A DNA stretch of 61,596 nucleotides from Chloroflexota bacterium. GTDB lineage: Bacteria; Chloroflexota; Anaerolineae; CG2-30-64-16. The position numbers and the translations under genes were made by a program. The notes beneath the pieces are model-generated. The model ran no database searches. It worked only from the letters and a program-made list of their open reading frames with translations, and was not told the origin of the DNA. Below, one piece after another: positions 53,301-61,473 of this stretch. The stretch lies in assembly GCA_026389845.1 (NCBI GenBank), contig JAPLHB010000215.1:1-61596 (forward strand). The letters are read 5' to 3'. Positions within the stretch are counted from its first letter, which is position 1; each line of letters opens with the position of its first letter.

Positions 53301-54269
53301 CGCCGACCTGGTGCGCCCCTGATCATCCAGCAGCCATCCCAGTTCGTAGAGACGGCGGCCAAGCTGGCAATGCTGCTGCGCCTGGACGCCGCCCGTCCAG
53401 GCGATGGGCAAGTCACGATCAAACGACTCGGTGCCGATGGCAGGATGCTGATCATTACTGGTTTTGTCGCGCACATTGTCGCGCACGTATTCGAACAGTT
53501 CCCCGATTTCCACTGTGCCATTCTTTTTCCGCTTGTTGGGCGGGTAACCATCTGCTGCCCCACCCATGCCTTCGAGCAAGAAGTGGGTGAATACGCCGTG
53601 TCCGCCGCCCCACTCGGCGCCTTCTTTGGACGATTCGTCTTTTTCCGCCGACGTGAGCAAGGCAATACCTCCGTGCGCCTTACTCAGGCTCTGCAGAGAC
53701 CGATTTACTTGGTCGGCGCGATCCGTGACGCCACGGCCCAATCTGCCGGCGATGGCAGCGCTATGACAGGTGTCGGCAAGGATGATCACCCGTTCGGCCA
53801 GCAGGGTCCCATCCTGGAAGGGTTGGTTGATCTCGCGCATGGGCAGCGCAGTCGCCGCGATGTTCTCAGGGTCGGTATCGTACGTGAGCAGATAGATGTT
53901 TCCCGGCCGGTTGGGATCGGGCGTGCCATGGCAGGCAAAGTAGAGGAGGACCAAATCATCTCGGCCCGGCTTCTGCAGGAAGCTGCGCAGCGCGCCCTGG
54001 ATCTTGGGCAGGGTGGCCTGCTCATTGACGAATGTGAGGATGTGCTTTTCCTTGTACTTGCCACCAACAGGGCTGTCTATGAGCCGGAGAAGCTCCTCGG
54101 CATCGCGATCGGCGTACTTCAGGTTCCACGGCTCGTGCTGGTACCTGGAGATTCCCACGATAATAGCCCACAGGTCAACCTCTTGCTGATAGAGAGCAGT
54201 CCGGCTGCTTCGCCGCGCATCCCTTTCTCCGGTTTCCGGTGTGGAGTCGGGTCCAGCAGGTACAGTCAT
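50382..54269 (-). CDS. Triple caspase-domain TPR protein (one intact, two degenerate domains)
   Basis: 1295 residues. Domain 1 (30-300): His114 in FACHGTPD and Cys168 in DTCHSA, apparently competent. TPRs at about 315-415. Domain 2 (425-670): His about 505 retained (YTGHSMQG) but the Cys motif reads DTHST. TPRs about 690-770. Domain 3 (780-1110): FAGAGS and DAGWTRG, both catalytic residues lost. TPRs about 1140-1245, then a Gly-Thr-Pro-rich tail with two GGPAPYP repeats. GGAGGTG precedes the ATG by 5 bases. This resembles a scaffold in which one protease is chained to two pseudo-protease modules. Cytoplasmic; TPRs imply partner binding. Confidence 0.9.
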   Translation of the reverse strand: MTVPAGPDSTPETGERDARRSSRTALYQQEVDLWAIIVGISRYQHEPWNLKYADRDAEELLRLIDSPVGGKYKEKHILTFVNEQATLPKIQGALRSFLQKPGRDDLVLLYFACHGTPDPNRPGNIYLLTYDTDPENIAATALPMREINQPFQDGTLLAERVIILADTCHSAAIAGRLGRGVTDRADQVNRSLQSLSKAHGGIALLTSAEKDESSKEGAEWGGGHGVFTHFLLEGMGGAADGYPPNKRKKNGTVEIGELFEYVRDNVRDKTSNDQHPAIGTESFDRDLPIAWTGGVQAQQHCQLGRRLYELGWLLDDQGRTRSAMRHFDEALRLSPEPLLDAYLGRGQARYALGQYREAVGDLETAGRLDAGQSEASLYLGLAHAKQDEREPAAAALKAFAESHPGDTRTPWLQKLSAEMACPATGIKRALLIGIGQYADPSLNLKGPPNDRRLIRGILVERFGFAEENIRELLDTNATRQGILAALEELKSKAQPNDTVVVYYTGHSMQGRSPEYLMPHEVGLDSTSLINNSISAENLHELLNAIPARRKTVILDTHSTERFVELVRKEANYTLFLAASPDTTAYEHVATVGRKQVPYGLYTYALATQLEKTPAESTQAQLADAVAKAVQQINPQQRPQFFGRTDRPLFGGEAETDSLVPFDFSQCQNFAAFSWQELRDRYTVLRHDLGDLPFPELHYRFGCAFLEKKACAMALEALQTARKQCATPYAEACLQVGIAQLGLQRYADAQQILLQYLEAVPDAQGDLAEPLQLLDRLQKDHRYAVLVGIDLYKHPKVPLAELYRGDVSLAGAVNDATALKRALVEQCGFAETDVKLLINKEATVRAITAAFTDLASQAREAPALFYFAGAGSLSRDYAPVIMGVDEEGRAAPLDLQALAQIVAGSSSNLVTILDAGWTRGAKLPWGAPWGSRYFESAALGLARGLGERRADEPEPGLIAAPQWKSPEWIEAHTRIGQSLQPLALGRMSIYQVSIQATFGAGRPDGTDAVVESEFPALDKSRKRRVHGALTHALVTCLQDKELKEGLTYSALARSLQSKLEWLQPYFVGDQLDLDERIFSNAVLEERIRALIRQRIIQRPIQETISALKETIQRQDGIDPASHLDMGVAYAAIGDFKHSLRELEKAIDQSPDQYCPEAYYHRGRVHYEANDNLDQAVSDLKQAKLGEPDNPRIHYYFGQAIRARVARENEALRDAQEALKTYLESGAPLGRRDEVQQFLNSGLRIGTGSGGPAPYPSTGTGTGTGGPAPYPDMETTMSDPGLVGYLGTGTEQSDTKP

Positions 54270-54334
54270 GGTGACACCTCCGATCGAAGTGAGCTAAGCA
54301 GTCATCACTCAGGCAATAGAGCACATCAATGCGT

Positions 54335-54523
54335 TCACGGCAGGGGTCCAGGATCGCCCTGGCAGATGAATGCGCCCCAGTAGAACGGGTTGGGGTGCCG
54401 GGCCTTCATCGCCAACTGTGCGGCACGCAGCGCATCGGCGCGCGGCTCGCCAGCCAGGATACGGCGGTAGAAATCCTCCATCAACTCCTGGGTTTGGTGG
54501 CTATCCGACACCCTCCTAGCCAC
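54335..54523 (-). pseudogene. CHAT-domain C-terminal remnant
   Basis: 62 codons from a possible GTG encode ELMEDFYRRILAGEPRADAL...WGAFICQGDPGPLP, the last part of CHAT domains. An in-frame TAG lies just upstream and no His/Cys part is present, so it is a decayed gene fragment between the triple caspase and the small membrane protein. Confidence 0.7.
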
Positions 54524-54646
54524 GTGCTAACCCAGTCGGGCAGAAGACCCGGCGTCGTCCTGCACGGGCCGCTCAATGCGCGGCCCGTCCAAGATCACTT
54601 TGTCGCGAGGACGGGCCGCGTGCCGTTGAGACGATGCTTTCCGCTG

Positions 54647-54988
54647 TCACCGGCCAGCGATGAAGTTGACGAAATTCGCGGATGACTTCGGTGCAATGGC
54701 CTTCTGCGCAGGAGGCAGCGCAGGCGCCATGCCGGCCAGGCCCTTGAGGATCAATGGCGCCGAGATCCCAATATTCACTGCGAGCAGAGGTTTGGTGATC
54801 TCGACTCCATACAGCACAGCCAGAGCGCCGCCTGCGAGCATCATCAAGGCAGTAATGATCCAGTAGATGGGGCCTTTCTTATACTCGCTGAGGTTCTTCG
54901 AGTTCTGGATCAACTGGAACCACTTCAGCAATTCGGCGAGCGCCCCGCCGAGCACCCCGAGTCCAAAGACCCACCAGTCGATAGTCAT
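54647..54988 (-). CDS. Small multi-pass membrane protein in the caspase cluster
   Basis: 113 residues with hydrophobic segments at about 5-22, 41-61 and 66-88, and a polar tail PPAQKAIAPKSSANFVNFI. A good ribosome site (AAAGGAGA) precedes the ATG. No family recognised. It is the only membrane protein in the peptidase array. Its position between caspase genes makes it a candidate protease substrate, anchor or membrane-acting effector (inference). Confidence 0.7.
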   Translation of the reverse strand: MTIDWWVFGLGVLGGALAELLKWFQLIQNSKNLSEYKKGPIYWIITALMMLAGGALAVLYGVEITKPLLAVNIGISAPLILKGLAGMAPALPPAQKAIAPKSSANFVNFIAGR

Positions 54989-55058
54989 TGCATGTCTCCT
55001 TTGTTGATGAACGTATGTGTGCAGATACCCAGTGCAGTGGGAGCCCTGAAATTCTTCG

Positions 55059-57167
55059 CTAAGATGGCATGGTACCTCCTTTTAACCCTGGCGGCAGGAG
55101 CGACGGAGACCCCTTGCGGAGGAAGAATGGCCGCTCCACGGTGGTCCAGTCCTCGGTCGGCAGACCAAAGAGCACCTGATGTATCCGCTCGCCGAACCCG
55201 GTAAGGGCGATAGCCAGTTGCTCGAAGGTCGGCGTGCCAGCGCCTTTGTCCGCGGCCCCTCGCATCCCCTTCTGCAGCAGACCGCCGAAGTCCGCCGGAT
55301 AGGTGGTAGCGAACAACTTGAAGACCTCGAGGCCGCCGGCGGGTTGCGTCTCCGCCGGTTCCAGCGCGTAAGGGAAGTTCTCCGGCATGAACAAAGGGTC
55401 TAACTCCCCGGGGCGCATTCCCACCTTCAAGGTCCCTCCTGCCGCCAGTGGCTCGTTGGATCCTGCGGGCGGATGAAGCAGGCTGATGGCTCCCGTCAAG
55501 CCGAAGTCGAGCACGCTCACGTAGATGGGTTCGGTGTGCCGGTTCACGATTTCGAAGGCGAAGCGCGCACCTTCTGTGAATGTGATGTGCCCGCCGCCGG
55601 GTTTGAACTCAGCCACCGCCCAGGTGCCATCGGGCTCTTGCCGCCGGAGGACTAGCTCCACCTTGCCTTTCAAGCGGCTGTTTTCATTCAGGTTGCGTAG
55701 GCCGAGGGCGTTCCGGTAGCGCGCCAGTTTCTCGAGATCCTCCAGCAGGATCGAAACTGCATCCGTTTCGGCGATGAAGTGCCAGGGCATTGCCAGCCGA
55801 CCATCTTGCCCAACGACCGCCCAGGCTGGCTGGGCAAGGACACCCAATTGCGGCACCGGATCCTTCACCTCGGCGCGGGCGCGCGGGGGGATGATATAAA
55901 CGCAGACCCCAGCGATTTCGTCCTTTCCGGCCAGGCGCAAGAGCTTCGAATTCCGGACGGCGGTCTGTAGTCGCGCGGCCGTCATCGCGTAGGGTTCCGG
56001 CGCTTCGAGGGCTACGAGCAGTGTCATCTCTTCAGGCGCGTGGCTCTGCTCCACGGCACGGCAGCCGATGGTCACCGCCTTGAGTGCTGCCTCCTCGATC
56101 AGCGAGCCGCGGGATGAAACGGCATCCACCCTGGCGATCTTGACCACGCCCAGCCGCGACGTCTCATCGGTCACCTCCTGGGTGGACGGCGGGTAGATGG
56201 CCCAATCCGAGCCGATAGTTATGCCGTGAGCGGCGCCACCGGCCAAGGTGATCTGGCTCGACTGGCGCCTGGCAACAGGCACGAAACGCATGGGGACGAT
56301 GTCGCGGACGCCGAAGAGCTCCCGATCGCGCGCACCCTCCAATTGCGGGTGCTGGCGTCGGAACGCCGCAGTCAGTTGAGTGCTGGCACGTTCAAAGATA
56401 TCCCGGTAGGTTGAGCCAGGCTGGGCGCGCTCCAATTCCTGGGCGAGGAAGTAGGTCAGCGCGCCATAGATGGCCTTGCCGCCGGTTTCGCTGACCCGGT
56501 GCTCGCTGGCCGTTTCGTCATGCGCACAGGCAGCGACGAGCACGTAACGATCACTCACCGGTAGCCATCCGCTGGGTCCGTGATTACGTGGAAGACAGTG
56601 AGCCACTCCAGGTGTTACGGGCGAGGGGGGGAGTTCCGGCACTGACCGCTCATCACGCCTCACGCCACGTGTGGCCGTCCCGAAGACATCACGCGCGATG
56701 GTGCCGGAAAAACAGCTATCGAAGATAAATGTCACATTCGCGGTCACTGCTGTCAGCCGCAACAGTCGTTCGTAGATCTCGTCGTCAGTAATGTCTGGAA
56801 TCTGATCGGGTTTGTCCCGGCCCCCGTCGTAAGACACGATCGTCTCGTCCCACCCATCGGGCTCATCTTCCTCGCGGTCTCTCATTTGTGACCCGTGCCC
56901 TGAATAGTAGATGAGCACAACATCGCCCTGTGTGACCTGCCCTGCCAGCCCGTCCATCCCAGCCAGAATGCCGGCGCGGGTAGCCTCCTTGTTCTTCAGC
57001 ATAGTGATGTTGCGCGGCGGGAAACCGAACTTGTGCTGCAAGATGCCAGCCATCAGTTCCACGTCATTGATGCAGCCGTGGAGCTGCTCGCTCTGGGCGA
57101 AGTGGGGGTACTCATCGATTCCTATCAGCAAGGCCCGTTTCTCAGGATCGTTCAGGTCTTGAGCCAT
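55059..57167 (-). CDS. Caspase-like peptidase (C14/metacaspase type), second active paralogue
   Basis: 702 residues from the ATG at 57167 with GGAGG 6 bases upstream (frame also open to 57206). His91 in YYSGHGSQM, Cys152 in FDSCFSG and the acidic DREEDEPDGWDET loop are intact. Middle region, DUF4384-like part (FTEGARFAFEIVNRHTEPIY) and tail WTTVERPFFLRKGS match the two paralogues downstream. Closest in layout to the 48255 product. Own promoter likely just beyond the WD40-caspase gene. Probably heads the transcript that includes the downstream caspase genes. Confidence 0.9.
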   Translation of the reverse strand: MAQDLNDPEKRALLIGIDEYPHFAQSEQLHGCINDVELMAGILQHKFGFPPRNITMLKNKEATRAGILAGMDGLAGQVTQGDVVLIYYSGHGSQMRDREEDEPDGWDETIVSYDGGRDKPDQIPDITDDEIYERLLRLTAVTANVTFIFDSCFSGTIARDVFGTATRGVRRDERSVPELPPSPVTPGVAHCLPRNHGPSGWLPVSDRYVLVAACAHDETASEHRVSETGGKAIYGALTYFLAQELERAQPGSTYRDIFERASTQLTAAFRRQHPQLEGARDRELFGVRDIVPMRFVPVARRQSSQITLAGGAAHGITIGSDWAIYPPSTQEVTDETSRLGVVKIARVDAVSSRGSLIEEAALKAVTIGCRAVEQSHAPEEMTLLVALEAPEPYAMTAARLQTAVRNSKLLRLAGKDEIAGVCVYIIPPRARAEVKDPVPQLGVLAQPAWAVVGQDGRLAMPWHFIAETDAVSILLEDLEKLARYRNALGLRNLNENSRLKGKVELVLRRQEPDGTWAVAEFKPGGGHITFTEGARFAFEIVNRHTEPIYVSVLDFGLTGAISLLHPPAGSNEPLAAGGTLKVGMRPGELDPLFMPENFPYALEPAETQPAGGLEVFKLFATTYPADFGGLLQKGMRGAADKGAGTPTFEQLAIALTGFGERIHQVLFGLPTEDWTTVERPFFLRKGSPSLLPPGLKGGTMPS

Positions 57168-57393
57168 CGGGTTCCTCCGGGCATGGGCAAGATGCCAACG
57201 CGCCAATCCGTGCGGATAACAGATGTTCGGTCGGAGAAAGGCTGTGGAGAGGTTGGCCAGAGGGACGCGACGTAATGCTCGGTTCAGTAGCCGCCGATAT
57301 GCTGCTAAGAAAAAGAAGGGTCGCAGAATCGGGTCTTGAAGTCATGGCTGATGTCCCTCCGTCGAGATACGATCCATTGGCTTCGGCAGACAT

Positions 57394-57422
57394 AATATAC
57401 TACTATTTCACCCACAAATCAA
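57394..57422 (-). promoter_or_regulatory. Good sigma70-type promoter upstream of the caspase gene at 57167
   Basis: TTGATT (57417-57422) and TATATT (57394-57399) on the minus strand with 17-base spacing, in an AT-rich patch directly after the WD40-caspase stop. It predicts a leader of about 220 bases and splits the array into at least two transcription units. Confidence 0.6.
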
Positions 57423-57437
57423 GTGGTATGGTAGCAG

Positions 57438-60203
57438 TCAGATCCTCTTCAGCAGCTCGTCCACAATCCGCTCAGCAAGCTGCGCCAGATCTGATCGTGT
57501 ACCTTCCACGCCAAAATCACCCTTGGGCTCGCCGTCCTGGAAGAGACTCACAACTGCATGGATTTCATCACCGTCTACCCGATAACGACCTACCAACAGA
57601 AAGGCGCCTGGAAATTCATCTGAGTCGACGAACACCAAGAGCGCCCTCCCTTTCACGCCGGACCTTTCCCGCAATACTCCGTTGACGCGTTTTGCCAAGC
57701 CAAGATGGTCAATCCGGCGCGACTCATCTTGGAAGCTAGCGCGCAGCACAACTGGCAGCACTGATGCGATCGTGATCTGCTTCTTATCTTCCTCGATCAA
57801 CTGGCCAATATCGAAGCTGTTCCCGCTCGGCTGTGCGACGACCGGGCGCTGAATGCCGCCGATCCCGGCCGCAAGCTGGGGCACCTTGTCTGCCGCGAAC
57901 CCGAACAGCTTCGCAACATCCAGGAACTCCCCTTCTCGCAAGGCCTCTTCGCCGCCGCCGTGCATGGCGAACAGGAGGCTGTACGTCAGCAGCCCCTGGC
58001 CGTAGCGGCTCGACTCGTAGCTGACCGCATCCGCCGTCGAGCCAGCCAGGACGAACAGCCCCATCCGGTCCTTCATTCTATCCAGCGCACGGATCTGATT
58101 GGCCTCGAGCCGGCGCGCCTTACCCAGCCCCTCTGCGAACCGGCCCGCGCCACAGGTGTCGAGGATCACCACCTGCTTCAGGGCGGGGATTCTCTGGATC
58201 AGCTCTGTCAGCTCGCTGCTTGAGATGGAGGTGAGGTCTCGGATGCCTCGATCTTCCAGGTCACCCGAGGCCGCGTCCGTCGTCAGGTAGTAGTAGTCCT
58301 CGTCCGCCTCCCGCACCACGCCATGACCGGCAAGGTAGATCACGAGGATGTCCGTCGATTTCGCCTGCCGCGCCTGCTCGAACGCCTGGAGGATGGCCCC
58401 CCGGGTCGGTCGCGTCTCATCAGCGCCCTCGTTTGCCCGACCACGCTTCGATTTGCCGGAGATTACAGCAGCGGTCTTCGGAGAGGCCGTCAACAAGGCA
58501 AGATGCACCCTCTCCGGGCCGAAGAGCCGCCGGCCGCCGAGATCAATTGCCTTCGCGATGTCTTTCGCGTCCTTGTCGGCGAAGCGCAGGCTGAGGCGTT
58601 CCCCTTCGTAGTCCGAAATGCCGACCACCACGGCCCAAAGGTCTGGCAGTTCGAGCGTCTTCTCTGGAGCGAGATACACGCGTCGGCAGTCGCGACTGAC
58701 CAGGTAGTCCTCGGTTTCGTAAGCGCGCACGGTCACCAGGTTCTCATTGCCCGGGATTAGGAACGGGTGATTGGCGAGGTCGACCTCGATCACCTGCTCG
58801 GCGGCCTGCGGACTGAAGTTCTTGCCCCGCGCATCCGCGATCATCTCCTTGCCGTTGATGGCGATCACGACCTTCCCGATGCCACCCCCTCGATTCCTCA
58901 GCCGCACACGGAGCTGGGGATCGGCCGGGTCGGCTGGAACCAACTCGATCTGCGGATAGAGCCGCACCGCGCTCAGCGATTTCACATCGGGGAGCTGCTT
59001 CGCATACCCAAACAGCCTCGCCAGCAGCCCCGGCAGATAGTAGAGCTTCTTGAGTTGGCTCAGGTTGACCGGCTCGGTCCCGACCACCCAGTGCAGCCAT
59101 TCGATGTCGCCGGCGTTGGAGGCATCGAAGCGGCCCTTGTCGTCGATTACCGCCCAGGCGTGGTCGGGGAAAGAATACAGGCCACAGACCTTCTCCGGTC
59201 GGCTCGGGTCACCCATCGCCCAGAGCGTCGCGGTCGCGTCGTTGCTGCCCGCCACCAGGAGGCTGTCATCGCGGCCGAACCGGACGGATGCCACCGCGCC
59301 CGAATGCCCGGTGAAGGCGGCAATCTCGCGTCCCGTAGCAGCCTCCCAAAGCCGGATGGTCCCAAACGTGCCGCCACTGGCGAGGATCGTGCCGTCGCTG
59401 TTGAAGGCCACCGACGCGCCCTTTTCGATGTGGCGCGGCACGACGTGCCCGACCAATGTTTGCACCAAAGCACCAGTCGACACGTCCCATAGCTTAACGC
59501 TCTGATCAAAGCCGCCACTGGCCAGCGTTCCGCTATCGGGACTGAAGCATAAGCTGAAGACAGGCCCCTTGTGAGCCTGCAGGGTCTGAAGTGCTTGGCC
59601 GGTCTGCGTGTCCCACAAGAGAATCGTTCCGCTTGCGTCTCCACTCGCCAAGGCTTGACGATTCTGGCTGATGGCAACAGATGTCTGGCCCGAAACCAAT
59701 GGCGGCATCACCCCTTGTCGAGCCTCCCCGAACACACGGTCTGTCCGCTTGTTGGTGACGTTCCAGAGTCGAACCGTGCCATCAGCGCAAGCACTTGCCA
59801 GCAGGCTGCCGTCCGAGCTGAAGGCGACAGACCAAACAGGTGCGTGGTCAATACGTTGGAGATCGTTCCCGCTGCTGGTATCCCAAATCCTGCTTGTGCC
59901 ATCCCAGCTTCCGCTTGCGAGCAAACTGCCATCATGGGAGAAGTCAAGTGAGAATACACGATTCTCGTGTCCGATCAGAAGGCGCGGGCCTTCAGCGCGA
60001 TCAACGCGCCAAAGACTGATCGTCTTGTCCTCGCCGGCCGACGCAATTGTCATGCCATCGGGGCTGACTGCGACAGGATTCACGTCGCCGATGTGGCGTT
60101 CGAACACCCGTAGTTTGTCGCCAGTCCTGATGTCCCAGAAGACAATACGTCCCCAGAAGGGCTCCCGGCTCTCACTAGTTTCGATTAGGACATATGTCCT
60201 CAT
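57438..60203 (-). CDS. WD40-repeat caspase-like protein
   Basis: 921 residues. Residues 1-330 are about seven WD40 repeats (SPDGMTIASAGEDKTISLW; VRLWNV) forming a propeller. A middle region (about 380-510) includes a beta segment with PADPQLRVRLRNRGGGIG. The caspase domain (about 515-760) has His about 626 in LAGHGVV and Cys about 684 in ILDTCGAG. The last 150 residues are an unrecognised domain ending AERIVDELLKRI. WD40-caspase fusions are known in filamentous bacteria; the propeller probably senses or binds a partner. No signal peptide. The ATG is 2 bases after the DUF1670 gene stop, with only a weak AGGG site. Confidence 0.88.
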   Translation of the reverse strand: MRTYVLIETSESREPFWGRIVFWDIRTGDKLRVFERHIGDVNPVAVSPDGMTIASAGEDKTISLWRVDRAEGPRLLIGHENRVFSLDFSHDGSLLASGSWDGTSRIWDTSSGNDLQRIDHAPVWSVAFSSDGSLLASACADGTVRLWNVTNKRTDRVFGEARQGVMPPLVSGQTSVAISQNRQALASGDASGTILLWDTQTGQALQTLQAHKGPVFSLCFSPDSGTLASGGFDQSVKLWDVSTGALVQTLVGHVVPRHIEKGASVAFNSDGTILASGGTFGTIRLWEAATGREIAAFTGHSGAVASVRFGRDDSLLVAGSNDATATLWAMGDPSRPEKVCGLYSFPDHAWAVIDDKGRFDASNAGDIEWLHWVVGTEPVNLSQLKKLYYLPGLLARLFGYAKQLPDVKSLSAVRLYPQIELVPADPADPQLRVRLRNRGGGIGKVVIAINGKEMIADARGKNFSPQAAEQVIEVDLANHPFLIPGNENLVTVRAYETEDYLVSRDCRRVYLAPEKTLELPDLWAVVVGISDYEGERLSLRFADKDAKDIAKAIDLGGRRLFGPERVHLALLTASPKTAAVISGKSKRGRANEGADETRPTRGAILQAFEQARQAKSTDILVIYLAGHGVVREADEDYYYLTTDAASGDLEDRGIRDLTSISSSELTELIQRIPALKQVVILDTCGAGRFAEGLGKARRLEANQIRALDRMKDRMGLFVLAGSTADAVSYESSRYGQGLLTYSLLFAMHGGGEEALREGEFLDVAKLFGFAADKVPQLAAGIGGIQRPVVAQPSGNSFDIGQLIEEDKKQITIASVLPVVLRASFQDESRRIDHLGLAKRVNGVLRERSGVKGRALLVFVDSDEFPGAFLLVGRYRVDGDEIHAVVSLFQDGEPKGDFGVEGTRSDLAQLAERIVDELLKRI

Positions 60204-60205
60204 CC

Positions 60206-61009
60206 CTATGCTTGTGCGGTCTCCGCTACGAACAACTCCGGGTGGAATTCCTGGGCGATCTGGATGTATTCTAACACAACGCGCTTGCCGCGATTAATCA
60301 GTTGGCTGATCTCATCGGCGCTGCGCTGATCGCGGAGCAGGAGCTTGACCCGCTCGTAGTCCTTGAGATAGCGCTCGACGCTTGTCAGGCTATGTTCGGT
60401 TTCTCGGGCGATGTCGGGCGGTTCCTGACCTTGCTCGTAGAGCCGCGTAATCTGCCCTTTATGGGTCGGCCGGCTGCCTTGATCCATCTTCAAGCCCTTG
60501 AACGGCAGGAGCTCATCGTGCGTATCTTCCCACGCGCGTGCCGAGTCCCGCACGGCCTCGTAGGGTCGGTTGAGGATCAGGCTCAATTCCACCAAAGTCA
60601 GCAGGCCGCCTTGCTGGGCCGCGGCCTTGACGATGCGCACCAAATGCGCTTGCTGGCGCGCTTCGGCGTTCGCTCGCACCGAGATCTGAGCCGGCCGGGG
60701 TGCGCCCTGTGCCTGTACATCCGCGGCGCTGACCAGCGGTAACAACACGGTGATGGTCTTGTAGTCTTCGGTGCGCTTGCCGGGCTGGGCCTTCTGCCCC
60801 TCGTCGGCGGTGCAACTCCAGATCAGCGTGCCACTGGTGGCCTGTTGGGTATCCGGGTAGAACTCTTGCACCAGCTTTTCGACGTCCTCGGCCAGCAGCG
60901 CCAGGATGCGGCGCCCGCCCAGCAGCCGATACTCGGTCTCCAGCAGGTGGATCAAGGCGCTGGCAAAGGTGCGTTTGCCAATGCTGGCATAGGGATTGAC
61001 CGTGCTCAT
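60206..61009 (-). CDS. DUF1670-family protein, larger subunit
   Basis: 267 residues. The N-terminal part (ASALIHLLETEYRLLGGRRI) and the HTH-like C-terminal parts (SLILNRPYEAVRD; IARETEHSLTSVERYLKDYE; QRSADEISQLI) match DUF1670 proteins, multi-copy genes in Chloroflexota with resolvase/regulator-like helix-turn-helix repeats. Function unproven, possibly mobile-element linked. Overlaps its upstream partner by 4 bases (ATGA). Confidence 0.75.
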   Translation of the reverse strand: MSTVNPYASIGKRTFASALIHLLETEYRLLGGRRILALLAEDVEKLVQEFYPDTQQATSGTLIWSCTADEGQKAQPGKRTEDYKTITVLLPLVSAADVQAQGAPRPAQISVRANAEARQQAHLVRIVKAAAQQGGLLTLVELSLILNRPYEAVRDSARAWEDTHDELLPFKGLKMDQGSRPTHKGQITRLYEQGQEPPDIARETEHSLTSVERYLKDYERVKLLLRDQRSADEISQLINRGKRVVLEYIQIAQEFHPELFVAETAQA

Positions 61010-61473
61010 GGCGTTGGCCCCCCTTTTTCCGCCGCGACGGCGCGGTCACCCTGCCACGCGCTAACCCGCGCCAATTCCTCCTCCAGCTTGACCCGGTGGG
61101 TGGGATTGGCCTGCGCCGTCTGGTAGAGCGCCAAGTAATCTTGCACCAACCGTTCGGACGTCGCCGTCACGAAGGCGATTTCACTCGCCGCCCGGTCTTG
61201 CCGATGTAACAGCACCATCCGCAGAAAAGTCGTCACGTAGCGTTTGATCGCCTGCGGCGAGTGATGTACCCAGCGGGCGATCTTGTCGTAGCCCTGGCGA
61301 TCAAGCCACAGCGCAATGATCTTGACCTTGTGAGTTTGCCCGCGTCCGCCCCCCTTCACCGGCCCGCGGGTATCAATCGTGTGGCCTTCCGCTTTGAGCT
61401 GCTGAATATCGCGCCGGATGGTCCGCACATCCACACTCAGAACGCGCGCCAGATCGAGGGCCGGACATAACAT
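61006..61473 (-). CDS. DUF1670-family protein, small HTH partner
   Basis: 155 residues. ARVLSVDVRTIRRDIQQLK is a helix-turn-helix, followed by HTH-like repeats (YDKIARWVHHSPQAIKRYV; SEIAFVTATSERLVQDYL). It precedes and overlaps the larger DUF1670 gene. The ATG at 61473 lies in a repeated motif and has no clear ribosome site, so the true start may differ; an in-frame TAG near 61540 limits any extension. Confidence 0.7.
   Translation of the reverse strand: MLCPALDLARVLSVDVRTIRRDIQQLKAEGHTIDTRGPVKGGGRGQTHKVKIIALWLDRQGYDKIARWVHHSPQAIKRYVTTFLRMVLLHRQDRAASEIAFVTATSERLVQDYLALYQTAQANPTHRVKLEEELARVSAWQGDRAVAAEKGGPTP

Noticed and set aside
57142..57393. 83-codon minus-strand frame in the leader of the caspase gene at 57167
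   Set aside because: Starts before the predicted transcript start, overlaps the real gene start in another frame and has no ribosome site; a leader peptide cannot be fully excluded.
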